From positions 1 through 41,236 of the forward strand of contig DLAF01000051.1 of assembly GCA_002492725.1 (NCBI GenBank): DNA of 41,236 bases, in the 5' to 3' direction. Shown one piece after another: positions 16,952-25,831 of the stretch. Position 1 is the first letter of the stretch. Each line of letters starts with the position of its first letter. A program made the translations under genes and the position numbers. This DNA comes from Lachnospiraceae bacterium UBA7054 (lineage in GTDB: Bacteria > Bacillota > Clostridia > Lachnospirales > Lachnospiraceae). The notes under the pieces are model-generated. The model saw only the letters and a list, made by a program, of their open reading frames with translations, had not been told where the DNA came from and made no database searches.

Positions 16952-17809
16952 ATGGCTATTCCAAACAAATTAGGCGTTTATTTGCAAAAAAGCAAGTTGT
17001 ATCCATGGATCAGGAAGTGTTATCGCAGAACGCTTCGCCGGATCATTCCGACGCAGCAGATGGTTACGGATAAACACTATTATGAAAATAATAAAGAAAA
17101 ATTTCAAAAAACACTGTCCCTGCTGGACGATGCGCTATCCAAGGAGACCTATCGGATCATCCTCGATAATAGAATGCGGGGGCGCGGCGAAAAAGAACTG
17201 CGCAGGATCGCGCAAAACGAACAGGAGCAGTATTTTTCTCCTGACCTGATTCGTTTGAAACAGGAATACTTTGTTGATTGCGGTGCCTATAACGGGGATA
17301 CCATCCGCAATTTTCTGGCCTGCCCGCATGACGGCATCGGCGCAATCTACGCCTTTGAACCGAATCGGGATAATTTTGATGCACTTAAGAATTTCCTGGA
17401 GAACCAATGTCGTGATATCCCATACCATATCTATCCTCTGGGGACCTGGAACGAAAAGGATACGCTTCGCTTTTCCGGAACGGGAACCGGCGGCGCCATT
17501 ACGGAAGAAGGGAATATCGAAATAGAAGTTGACAGTCTGGACCATGTGCTTGCAGACAAGAAGGTCACATTCATCAAAATGGATGTGGAGGGAAGCGAGA
17601 CAAGGTCGTTACTCGGCGCCAAAAAGATAATTATGGAACAACGCCCCATTCTTGCCATCTGTATCTATCACAGTATGGAGGATATGGCCTGCATCCCTGT
17701 CATGCTTTCCGAATGGCTGCAGGATTATCGCTTTTATATCAGACATTATACACTCACTTCGGCAGAGACCGTATTCTACGCAATTCCGAAGGAGCGCGAG
17801 GGGAGGTAA
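16952..17809 (+). CDS. FkbM-family methyltransferase
   Basis: 285 residues. After a basic N-terminal 60 residues comes the FkbM core: YFVDCGAYNGDTI near 107, IYAFEPNRDNF near 132, then VTFIKMDVEGSETRSLLGA near 207-225 and ILAICIYHSMED near 232. This is a SAM-dependent O-methyltransferase fold, often acting on sugars or glycans. GGAGGAAGG lies just before the ATG. A TATAAT at 16883-16888 may be its -10. The HD-GYP-like gene starts 7 bp after its stop, so they look cotranscribed although the link is obscure. Confidence 0.85.
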   Translation: MAIPNKLGVYLQKSKLYPWIRKCYRRTLRRIIPTQQMVTDKHYYENNKEKFQKTLSLLDDALSKETYRIILDNRMRGRGEKELRRIAQNEQEQYFSPDLIRLKQEYFVDCGAYNGDTIRNFLACPHDGIGAIYAFEPNRDNFDALKNFLENQCRDIPYHIYPLGTWNEKDTLRFSGTGTGGAITEEGNIEIEVDSLDHVLADKKVTFIKMDVEGSETRSLLGAKKIIMEQRPILAICIYHSMEDMACIPVMLSEWLQDYRFYIRHYTLTSAETVFYAIPKEREGR

Positions 17810-17816
17810 TTTTTTT

Positions 17817-18875
17817 ATGAAAGACGTGGCACGTATGGCACTTGAAAACGGTATGGTGATTGGCGAGGATATCTACAACTATCAGAATGAGCTGATCATC
17901 CCAAAGGACACGGAAGTAAACGGAAAAGTGATCAAAAAGCTTGCCCTCCACTCTATCATTTGCGTTCCCATCAAGGAAGAAATCGACTTTGCCACCACAC
18001 ACTTTGAAAAAGTTCGGTTAAGCAAAGCCTTTCAGACCTTTCAGCTCACCTATAACAACTGCATGCCCATCTACACAAAACTCATGAACAATTTTGTGAA
18101 TACGGGAGTCTGGAAAAGCACCAGCCAACTCAGGGATATCTATACAAAGCTCTCCGCCTGCGCGGGTACCGGAGAATCCCTACTCGACTTTCTCTACAAT
18201 ATGCTGCCCAGAGAAGACGCCATGACCCACGCCCATTGCCTAAACTCCGCGCTGATCTCCGGGGTATTCGGTACTTGGTGGGAACTTTCTCAGGACGATC
18301 TTTTACTGTTAGTACAGTGTGCTTTCTTTTACGACATCGGAAAACTGAAACTTCCCCAGGAGCTTCTCTGGAAATCGGATAAACTGACGGATTTAGAGTT
18401 TACAAAACTGAAAACGCACACAATGCTCGGATTCGAACTGTTAAAGGATCAGCCAATAGACGAGCATGTAATCAAAGCAACCCTCATGCACCACGAGCGC
18501 TGCGACGGTTCAGGCTATCCATCCAAACTTAAGGGCGATAAGATTGACATCTTTGCCAAGTACATAGCTGTCATAGACGCCTACGAAGCTATGACATCCG
18601 CCCGCACCTACAGGCAGCCTCTTCACCCCTTTCAGGTGATTGCAAACTTTGAACGGGATGGCTATGAAAAATACGAAAAGGGCATCTTGCAGCCCATACT
18701 CTACCACATTGCTGCAACCCAACTCGGTTTCACGGTACGCCTAAATAACGATGAGGAGGCAAAAGTAACTACGATCAACAAAGACAATCTGGCAAGGCCG
18801 CTTCTGACCAGAGCAGACGGCTCTTACATTGATCTTTCCTCAAAGCCGGAACTTACAATCACTGCAATTTTTTAA
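17817..18875 (+). CDS. HD-GYP-like protein with a substituted HD motif
   Basis: 352 residues from the ATG at 17817, which has GGGAGG ahead. Residues 1-60 form a small N-terminal domain seen in clostridial HD-GYP proteins. From about 135 on is the HD-GYP fold: H138/H140, then FYDIGK at 171-176 where the family has HDIGK, H201, the HH pair at 225-226 and CDGSGYP ending near 235. The GYP motif is intact but the HD histidine is Tyr172, so cyclic-di-GMP hydrolysis may be lost or altered. It ends convergently with the PBP gene, overlapping 4 bp. Confidence 0.85.
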   Translation: MKDVARMALENGMVIGEDIYNYQNELIIPKDTEVNGKVIKKLALHSIICVPIKEEIDFATTHFEKVRLSKAFQTFQLTYNNCMPIYTKLMNNFVNTGVWKSTSQLRDIYTKLSACAGTGESLLDFLYNMLPREDAMTHAHCLNSALISGVFGTWWELSQDDLLLLVQCAFFYDIGKLKLPQELLWKSDKLTDLEFTKLKTHTMLGFELLKDQPIDEHVIKATLMHHERCDGSGYPSKLKGDKIDIFAKYIAVIDAYEAMTSARTYRQPLHPFQVIANFERDGYEKYEKGILQPILYHIAATQLGFTVRLNNDEEAKVTTINKDNLARPLLTRADGSYIDLSSKPELTITAIF

Positions 18876-20371
18876 TCCTCAAAGCAGGCGTCCAGAATAC
18901 GCTTTGCGATCGGCACGGCATAATCGCCGCCGCTGCCCGCCCCCTCTATGATGATGGTCACGCACACCTCCGGATCTTCTGCGGGTGCAAATCCCGTAAA
19001 CCAGGCGTGGGAATCCGTCTTCACCTGATTGTATTCCGCAGAGCCGGTCTTGCCTGCCGCCGTGTAGGACAAACCGGAGAGCTTCGTTCCCGTACCGCTC
19101 TTTACGACCTCTTCCATCAGTTCTGTCATGATCTGCGCTTCTTCCTCGCTCATCAGCCGCTTGTAGGTATCCGGAGAAAACTGCTTTATCACCGCCTTTT
19201 CATGATTCTCCACGCGGTCAATCAGGTAAGGCTTCATCAGTATCCCGTCATTCGCAATGGCACAGGTGATCATGTTAAGCTGTAAAGGCGTCATCTGTGT
19301 GGTTCCCTGACCGATAGCCGCCTGCATCACATCTGCGTCCGTGGTCTCGGCATCCATATGCAAACTGCTCTGGTTGTAAGCAAAATCCACCTCCAACGGC
19401 TGGTTGAACAGCAGCCCGTCCACCGTTTTTCCAAACTTGTCCCGATCCAAAGTAAGTCCGATGTTCGCAAACGCAGAATTACATGATTTGGCAAAGGCTT
19501 TTGTAAAATCTTCGCTGCCATGTGCAGAACCGTGATAACAGTTGATTCTCTCCTCTCCGTGAGAAAAATGACCGTTGCACTGAAATTTAAATTGACTATA
19601 TGAGTCAGTGTTTTCCCTGATATACTCCAAAGCCGTCACGATCTTAAAGGTAGACCCCGGCGGATAAAGCCCCTGCGTGACTCGGTTTACAAGCACACCG
19701 CTCTCCTTATCGGCAAGCAGATTGTCCCAGATCGTCTCAATTTCATTGGGATCAAAATCCGGTTTCGATACCATAGCCAGGATACGCCCCGTCTTCGGTT
19801 CCGTCACGAGTACCGCGCCTTTGTAGATACCAAGGGAATCATAAGCAATCTGCTGCAAATTCACATCAAACGTGGTGAAGACATTGTCCCCCGGATATTT
19901 TTCACCCGCCATATCGTTTGCCACCTTCTCGGAAAGCTTTGTGTTGGAATTGATCAGGTAATAATTTGCCTGTGCCTCCACGCCGAATCTGCCGTTTGCG
20001 GCATAGCCAACCGCATGGGCAAACAGGTTCGCATACGGATAGACACGCACTTCCTCTCCCGCCGTATCCGTCTGCGTTTCCGCCAGTTTCTGGCCGCCTG
20101 CCGCATAGATCGTGCCCCTCCTGTTCTGGGCAATCAAAAGGTTTTGCCTGCTGTTATAGCTGTTATTCATGAGCGTCTGTTTGTGTGTTGCGGCATAGTA
20201 GCCGGTATAACCCATCATCACCAGAAACAGGCCCACAAAAAACCATGTGACCGCAAGGATCTGCCGGTTACGCTTCTTCGCCTTCCCATTCCCCGGATTC
20301 TTCCGGCTCCCATTCCGTTCTTCTCTCTCTCTTTTTTCGTTTTCTGCTCCTGGCACGTCTGTCTCCTTCAT
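18872..20371 (-). CDS. Class B penicillin-binding protein (PbpA/FtsI type)
   Basis: 499 residues from the ATG at 20371; a TTG at 20398 is also in frame. One membrane segment at about 38-62 follows a highly charged cytoplasmic tail. Transpeptidase motifs: PGSTFK with Ser240, SCN at 296-298, and KTGS at 441-444. There is no high-mass glycosyltransferase module and no PASTA domain. It cross-links septal or elongation peptidoglycan and works with the SEDS polymerase encoded just upstream. Its first 100 or so bases overlap the end of that gene. Confidence 0.92.
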   Translation of the reverse strand: MKETDVPGAENEKREREERNGSRKNPGNGKAKKRNRQILAVTWFFVGLFLVMMGYTGYYAATHKQTLMNNSYNSRQNLLIAQNRRGTIYAAGGQKLAETQTDTAGEEVRVYPYANLFAHAVGYAANGRFGVEAQANYYLINSNTKLSEKVANDMAGEKYPGDNVFTTFDVNLQQIAYDSLGIYKGAVLVTEPKTGRILAMVSKPDFDPNEIETIWDNLLADKESGVLVNRVTQGLYPPGSTFKIVTALEYIRENTDSYSQFKFQCNGHFSHGEERINCYHGSAHGSEDFTKAFAKSCNSAFANIGLTLDRDKFGKTVDGLLFNQPLEVDFAYNQSSLHMDAETTDADVMQAAIGQGTTQMTPLQLNMITCAIANDGILMKPYLIDRVENHEKAVIKQFSPDTYKRLMSEEEAQIMTELMEEVVKSGTGTKLSGLSYTAAGKTGSAEYNQVKTDSHAWFTGFAPAEDPEVCVTIIIEGAGSGGDYAVPIAKRILDACFED

Positions 20372-21665
20372 CCCGTCTGATAATATAAAGTCCCTCAATG
20401 ATAAAAAACATAAGCAGTGTCGTCAGTACAGAGCTGCCGCCATAGCTTATAAGCGGCAGCGTCACGCCCGTCATGGGAATGAACTTGGTTCCCCCGCCCA
20501 CCGTCAGAAATACCTGAAAGATATAAGTGACGCCGAGTCCAAAAGCAATGAGTCTGTAAAAACGATCCTGAAGCTTGATGGATATATTCATACACATAAT
20601 GAAGCTGCTGATACAGATCAAGATCATACACATGGAGAAGACGATTCCGAGCTCCTCCGCCACCGCAGAGTATACAAAATCTGCTTCTACCAGGGGAATG
20701 GCCGTTGGATTGCCTCTGAAAAGGCCAAGACCAAACCACCCGCCGCTGCTGATCCCAAACAGGGACTGGGTGATCTGGAAGCCGGCATCGTCAATGCAGG
20801 CAAAGGGATCCTGCCATGCCTGCACCCGCTGCTGCACGTGGGTAAACAGCTTAAAAGCTATGACAGCCGCCGCAGAACCGCCCGCCACCCCCAAAAACAG
20901 ATAACGCCACTTACCTGTAGCAATAAAGACCATAAATACATAAACCACAAAAAAGATCAAAGCGCTCCCCAAATCACGCGATGCCACCAGAATCAATACG
21001 TGCAGGCCCGCGAGCGCTGCCGTCACCGCCACCCTTAAGAAATCCCAGGATTCGTGAAAGGCGCTTGCCACAAAAAAGACAAAGAGGATCTTTACAAACT
21101 CCGAAGGCTGAAAGGTGACCCCCGCAATGGAGTAGGAAATCTTGGAGCCATAGGTAACAGAACCAAGCAGCAGCACGACTCCCAGCGCTAAAATTCCACA
21201 CCCCGCATAAACCCAGGTCAGGCTCTTTAAGAACTTCAAATTCCGCATGAAGAAAGGAACTGCCATCCCGATGACAATGGAAACCGTAACGATGAAAAAC
21301 TGCTTGATGGCACGCTCATAGGAAAGCCTGGTAAGAATCACGAAACCGATGCTTAACAGCATGCAGGTATTGTTAATGATCAGCAGATTTCCCTTCGGGT
21401 AGATCATGCGAAAGAGCATAATCGTGGAAAACAGCAATATTTGCTGCAACACGTAAAACAGCAAATATTCAATCTTTCCCGTCTCAAAACAGATGACCAG
21501 AAAGCACGAAAAATGCACCAGAAACATCCAAATGTTCTGGCGGATATATCCTGCTTTTCGCCGCTCTTCTTCCTGAAACCGAAACACCAGAAAGCATTCC
21601 AGCGTGTAGCAGGCAATAAACAGGGTAATGAAATATTTTGAAAGCTCTGTAATATACAACTCCAT
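20268..21665 (-). CDS. SEDS glycosyltransferase, FtsW/RodA/SpoVE family
   Basis: 465 residues from the ATG at 21665 (GGTGG before it); GTG 21683 and ATG 21677 are alternatives. About ten membrane segments. Diagnostic: YSIAGVTFQPSEFVKI near 188, SRDLGSALIFF near 235, GISSGGWFGLGLFRG, EADFVYSAVAEELG, and GVTLPLISYGGSS near 415. SEDS proteins polymerise lipid II into glycan. The C-terminal 35 residues are an Arg/Glu-rich tail encoded within the overlap with the PBP gene. Extra N-terminal helices match the clostridial form paired with PbpA. Confidence 0.92.
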   Translation of the reverse strand: MELYITELSKYFITLFIACYTLECFLVFRFQEEERRKAGYIRQNIWMFLVHFSCFLVICFETGKIEYLLFYVLQQILLFSTIMLFRMIYPKGNLLIINNTCMLLSIGFVILTRLSYERAIKQFFIVTVSIVIGMAVPFFMRNLKFLKSLTWVYAGCGILALGVVLLLGSVTYGSKISYSIAGVTFQPSEFVKILFVFFVASAFHESWDFLRVAVTAALAGLHVLILVASRDLGSALIFFVVYVFMVFIATGKWRYLFLGVAGGSAAAVIAFKLFTHVQQRVQAWQDPFACIDDAGFQITQSLFGISSGGWFGLGLFRGNPTAIPLVEADFVYSAVAEELGIVFSMCMILICISSFIMCMNISIKLQDRFYRLIAFGLGVTYIFQVFLTVGGGTKFIPMTGVTLPLISYGGSSVLTTLLMFFIIEGLYIIRRDEGDRRARSRKRKKRERRTEWEPEESGEWEGEEA

Positions 21666-21707
21666 AAAAGCCACCATTTCCACGATTCCGCACTGCGGTA
21701 TCTCATA

Positions 21708-24077
21708 CTACTCCACCCCGCGCCTGCAATGCCCGGCGGTATAGGCCGAAAACACGTATGTCCCGTTTAATATCTGTTCACAGACTTCTCCCGCCTCTAT
21801 CGTAAAGTCATAACGGCAGGCGGAAACGTCAATCCGCTCCCGTTCCTTAACGGCAGCATGCAGTGAATAGGGCACGGCGTTATATAGGACATTATAACAG
21901 TGATCGCAGTTTAACACTACAGGAAATGCGATTTCTTTACGATCTTTTAAGAAAATCTGTCTCTCCCCGCCGGCGCTGCGTTCCGTCTTCCCAAGCCCTT
22001 TTGCCCCATTTTGACAAACATCTGCGGTCTTTGCCAGGCAGTTTGCCGTAATCATCATCGGAATATGGCTGTAGACGATCAAATTCACGGAAACGCCGCG
22101 TTTTTTTGCCGCTCTGGCAAGATGCGCCGCCTCATTTGCATTCAGTTCATAAGGCAGCGTAATCTCATCCACATAATCTGCCAGAAAAGCCGCCGCCTCA
22201 CTGTTAAAGCAATAAAGCCCCGCATCCGCTGCCAGAGAAAACACACCACTGATCGCGCCCCTCTCCACGGAAAGTCCTGCCGCATAGGCAAGTCCTTCCA
22301 GACTGCGAACCAGAATTCCCTGTATACGACTGCATATTTCAGGCTCCCGCAGGACTTGCTTAAGCCGCCGTAAATACGCCTCATCCCGCTCTCTGAGAAT
22401 GTAGGGAAGTGCCAGATAGCAGACGCAGGACTGTTTCAGGATCGACAGAACCACTTCACGCTCCCGCAGGAAGAGATCGCTCTCAATATAAATGCGCCCA
22501 CAGCCGCAGGAGACTGCGGCGTGAAGCTGCTCTGTCGTTGACACAAGTGCATGAGCGGAAGTTGATACTTGTTTTGCTTTATCTACTGACTGACTCAGTC
22601 GGTTTTTGTTCGTATTCTTTCTGAAGCCTTCTCCATCATCTCCCGGATCAACTGATTTTCCTGTCTCCGCTCCTGTCACCCCCGCCTCTTTTTCATCAGT
22701 CGCCCTCCCAGCCCTGAGCGTTGTTTTCGCTTCGCAGGAAGCCGTCTCAAAAGCCGCCACCGCTTTCCGCCGCAGCTCATTCAGAGCACGTACCGGCACG
22801 AAACCCTCACCTTCTATCGCAACCTCACACGCTGTCACACGAAGAAGGCTCTCTCCTGTTTTGCTAAGGTGTTTTCTGATATCCTCCTGTGCAAGAGGCG
22901 CATTTTTGGCAGGCTGTACAATCTCACCTGTAACTTCCGTAAAACACACGGCCTCTTCCGCCCTCCCATTACCGGGATCCGCGAACGTATTTGCCTTCTC
23001 CTTGCAATGCGCATCCTGCATGATCTTGACCCGAAGCGGCTCCCCCACCGCTGCCCGAACCTGCAGCCGCACCGGCATCTTCTCCGGTTCTCTGATATAG
23101 TCTTCCCGAATCTCACGAAGCAGCGCCTCATCGCTTCCCTCATATCCCGGCTTTTTCAGCGTGATCATCTCTTTTCCGTTATGCCGCTCATAATAACCTG
23201 TCTGAATCTCACTGCGGATATAAAGGCTCTTCAGTCTGTTAAGATCCGTTTCTTCCACCTGATAACACGCACTGTCTTCATAATAACGGTCAATATACTT
23301 TCGATATACGGCAGTGACGCCTGCCGCATACTCGGGACGCTTCATACGCCCCTCGATCTTGAAAGAGTCGATTCCCGCTCCAATCAGGGATGGCAGATAT
23401 TCCAGCGTGCACATATCCTTAAGGCTTAAGGGATAACCTTCCGCCGTAAGACGCTTCCTGCCCTCCCAGATCTCATAGGGAAGTCTGCACGGCTGAGCAC
23501 AGCGCCCCCTGTTTCCGCTCCGGCCGCCCAAAATACTGCTGAAAAGACATTGTCCCGAATAACAGTAGCACATGGCGCCGTGGATGAAACACTCCACCTC
23601 CACGCCGGCCTCTTTCCGAATCTTTTGCACCTCCTGCAAAGACAATTCCCTGGCCGGTACAATACGACTTACCCCCGCCTCTTTCAATAGAGAAGCTCCC
23701 CGCGTTCCCGTCACTGTCATCTGGGTGCTGGCATGCAAAGAAAGCCCCGGGAAATGCTCCCTCATATAGCGCAGCGCTCCCAGATCCTGCACGATCACAC
23801 CGTCAAGCCCGGCCTCATAAAAGGGCGACAGGTATTCAAAAAGCATCGCAAGTTCCCGCTCTTTTAAAAGAGTGTTCACCGTCAGGTATATCTTTTTTCC
23901 GTAAAAATGGGCAACATGAAGCGCGCGAAGAATCTCCTCCGCTTTAAAATTATCCGCATAGGCTCTTGCGCCAAATCGCTCTCCTCCCAGATATACCGCG
24001 TCCGCACCGGCATTTACGGCTCCCAAAAAGGCCTCATAATTGCCCGCCGGAGCAAGAAGCTCCACCTGTTTTCCCAT
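21708..24077 (-). CDS. U32-family protein, RlhA-like (peptidase U32 plus DUF3656)
   Basis: 789 residues. The N-terminal U32 barrel starts VELLAPAGNYEAF, has DAVYLGGERFGARA near 28 and the cysteine cluster CYCYSGQCLFSS to NRGRCAQPCRLPYE near 167-200. A DUF3656-type region follows to about 430. Residues about 445-500 are a Gly/Asp/Lys-rich linker, and a second half ends with NCDHCYNVLYN and the C-terminal Cys. U32 proteins are now known as RNA hydroxylases (RlhA on 23S rRNA, TrhP on tRNA) rather than peptidases; which RNA this one modifies cannot be told. Confidence 0.88.
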   Translation of the reverse strand: MGKQVELLAPAGNYEAFLGAVNAGADAVYLGGERFGARAYADNFKAEEILRALHVAHFYGKKIYLTVNTLLKERELAMLFEYLSPFYEAGLDGVIVQDLGALRYMREHFPGLSLHASTQMTVTGTRGASLLKEAGVSRIVPARELSLQEVQKIRKEAGVEVECFIHGAMCYCYSGQCLFSSILGGRSGNRGRCAQPCRLPYEIWEGRKRLTAEGYPLSLKDMCTLEYLPSLIGAGIDSFKIEGRMKRPEYAAGVTAVYRKYIDRYYEDSACYQVEETDLNRLKSLYIRSEIQTGYYERHNGKEMITLKKPGYEGSDEALLREIREDYIREPEKMPVRLQVRAAVGEPLRVKIMQDAHCKEKANTFADPGNGRAEEAVCFTEVTGEIVQPAKNAPLAQEDIRKHLSKTGESLLRVTACEVAIEGEGFVPVRALNELRRKAVAAFETASCEAKTTLRAGRATDEKEAGVTGAETGKSVDPGDDGEGFRKNTNKNRLSQSVDKAKQVSTSAHALVSTTEQLHAAVSCGCGRIYIESDLFLREREVVLSILKQSCVCYLALPYILRERDEAYLRRLKQVLREPEICSRIQGILVRSLEGLAYAAGLSVERGAISGVFSLAADAGLYCFNSEAAAFLADYVDEITLPYELNANEAAHLARAAKKRGVSVNLIVYSHIPMMITANCLAKTADVCQNGAKGLGKTERSAGGERQIFLKDRKEIAFPVVLNCDHCYNVLYNAVPYSLHAAVKERERIDVSACRYDFTIEAGEVCEQILNGTYVFSAYTAGHCRRGVE

Positions 24078-24111
24078 ATCATCGCTCCGCTTCTTTTGGC
24101 ATCCTATCGAG

Positions 24112-24139
24112 TAAAAAGAGCAGACCCTCGGATCTGCTC
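24112..24139 (-). terminator. Terminator downstream of zapA
   Basis: Minus-strand GAGCAGA/TCTGCTC stem (24133-24139 and 24118-24124) with an 8-base loop and a TTTTT tail. It lies between zapA and the U32 gene, so the U32 gene needs read-through or its own promoter. Confidence 0.65.
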
Positions 24140-24160
24140 CATACTTTCATGCCTGTTATG

Positions 24161-24571
24161 CTATTTCCCTTTGCGTTCCTTTAATTCCGTTTCCATGCGG
24201 ACGATCTGTTTTGCATTCTCGTTCGCTTCGTTCTGCAGGGTCTTCACGTTCTTTTCCGTGTTCTCTAACTTCATCTGCGCTGCGATCAGATCATGCTTTA
24301 AAGCGTAAACCTCATCGTTTTTATTTTTCAAATCCTCTTCCAGAATCCCAATCTGCTTCTTCGCCTTAAAATAATCATCAGCGATATTTAACTGCAACAG
24401 CACATTCTGGGTATCCATCGGCTGTCTTTTGAAGCTGTCAATCTTGTTATACTCGGCAATCTTATTGTTTATGTAGGAGGCCACCTTCTGCAGATATTCC
24501 TCACTCTCGTAACCGCTCAGCGTAAATACTTTGCCGGCGATAATCACTTCCGTATCTGTTTTTGTTGACAT
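24161..24571 (-). CDS. zapA: Cell division protein ZapA
   Basis: 136 residues from the ATG at 24571 (GGAGGAG upstream). The N-terminal head reads EVIIAGKVFTLSGYES with EEYLQKVASYINNKI, the ZapA fold, and residues 70-135 form a long coiled coil. ZapA bundles FtsZ filaments at the division site. Next to ruvB and close to ftsW/pbp, a usual clostridial grouping. Confidence 0.85.
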   Translation of the reverse strand: MSTKTDTEVIIAGKVFTLSGYESEEYLQKVASYINNKIAEYNKIDSFKRQPMDTQNVLLQLNIADDYFKAKKQIGILEEDLKNKNDEVYALKHDLIAAQMKLENTEKNVKTLQNEANENAKQIVRMETELKERKGK

Positions 24572-24624
24572 AAGGAGCACTCCTCCATTGCTGTGCATAC
24601 ATTATCAACATTATTATAGCCGCA

Positions 24625-25623
24625 TCAAGGCTGAATTTCAAGTCCAAAATGCCGATATGCCAGTTCCGTGACCATTCTTCCTCTGGGAGTGCGGTTAATA
24701 AAGCCGTTCTGGATCAAATACGGCTCATAAACATCCTCAATCGTCCCGGCATCCTCGCCGATGGCCGCCGCCAGCGTATCAAGCCCTACCGGTCCACCCT
24801 TAAACTTTTCGATCATGGTCGTTAAGAGATTCCTGTCCACATGATCTAACCCCATCTTATCGACATCCATCAGGTCAAGCGCCACCTTTGCCACCTCTTC
24901 CGTGATTGCGCCGTCATATTTTACCTGTGCGAAATCCCGCACGCGCTTTAAGATACGATTTGCCAGGCGGGGCGTTCCCCTGCTTCTTCTTGCAAGTTCC
25001 ACCGCCCCCTTCTCATCGATTTTAACCGAAAGTTTCGCCGCTGACTGCCTGATAATAATCGTAAGCTCCTCCACGGTATAAAACTCAAGCCTGTGAATCA
25101 CGCCAAAGCGATCCCTTAAAGGCGCCGTGAGAAGCCCCGCCCTGGTAGTCGCACCCACCAGCGTAAAATGGGGCAGATCCAGACGAATGGAGCGGGCTGT
25201 CGGCCCTTTCCCGATCATAATGTCTATGGCATAGTCTTCCATGGCAGGATACAATACCTCTTCCACCTGGCGGTTCAATCTGTGGATTTCGTCCACGAAA
25301 AGAAGATCACCCTCCTGAAGGTTGTTTAAGATTGCTGCCATCTCCCCCGGCTTTTCAATCGCAGGGCCGCTCGTCACCTTCATGTGTACCCCCATCTCGT
25401 TGGCAATAATACCGGCAAGCGTAGTTTTCCCCAATCCCGGCGGGCCGTAAAAAAGCACATGATCCAGCGCATCGCCCCTCTGTTTCGCCGCCTCGATGTA
25501 TATCTTCAGGTTATCCTTTACCTTCTCTTGACCGATATAGTCAACAAGCTTTTGAGGGCGCAGTGAACCCTCGATCCTGATATCCTCCTCAATTAAGTTT
25601 GTCTCGATCATTCTGTTTGGCAT
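24625..25623 (-). CDS. ruvB: Holliday junction branch migration ATPase RuvB
   Basis: 332 residues, standard RuvB. Walker A GPPGLGKTT near 60, Walker B LFVDEIHRL near 110, sensor GATTRAG near 155 with PLRDRFG, and the C-terminal winged helix GFINRTPRGR near 310. RuvB forms hexameric rings that drive RuvA-bound junctions. GGGAGG precedes tandem ATGs; the second is better spaced. The partner ruvA is not adjacent but about 6 kb away at 31810-32427, same strand. Confidence 0.97.
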   Translation of the reverse strand: MPNRMIETNLIEEDIRIEGSLRPQKLVDYIGQEKVKDNLKIYIEAAKQRGDALDHVLFYGPPGLGKTTLAGIIANEMGVHMKVTSGPAIEKPGEMAAILNNLQEGDLLFVDEIHRLNRQVEEVLYPAMEDYAIDIMIGKGPTARSIRLDLPHFTLVGATTRAGLLTAPLRDRFGVIHRLEFYTVEELTIIIRQSAAKLSVKIDEKGAVELARRSRGTPRLANRILKRVRDFAQVKYDGAITEEVAKVALDLMDVDKMGLDHVDRNLLTTMIEKFKGGPVGLDTLAAAIGEDAGTIEDVYEPYLIQNGFINRTPRGRMVTELAYRHFGLEIQP

Positions 25624-25735
25624 CATTGCCTCCCTGTTAATTATATGCTTCGTCTCTTATTCTCTTCTCTTCGTTCACAATCATAGCATCTTCCCGTCCG
25701 CTTCGCAAGCCGACGAAAATCGTACTTTTTCTCTC

Positions 25736-25764
25736 TTGTCAAGCATCCCGATTCATTATAAGAT
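25736..25764 (+). promoter_or_regulatory. Possible promoter of the DUF1538-PII pair
   Basis: TTGTCA (25736-25741), 17-bp spacer, TAAGAT (25759-25764), in the 200-bp gap divergent from ruvB. The leader would be about 60 bases. Confidence 0.45.
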
Positions 25765-25831
25765 AATAACATGACTGGCTGCAAAAACGCCCGCCATTCC
25801 ATAAAAGGTATTTCAAAAGCGAGGGATCCGT

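Noticed and set aside
20247..21038. 263-codon plus-strand frame
   Set aside because: Antisense to the SEDS gene; Lys/His/Gln-rich shadow.
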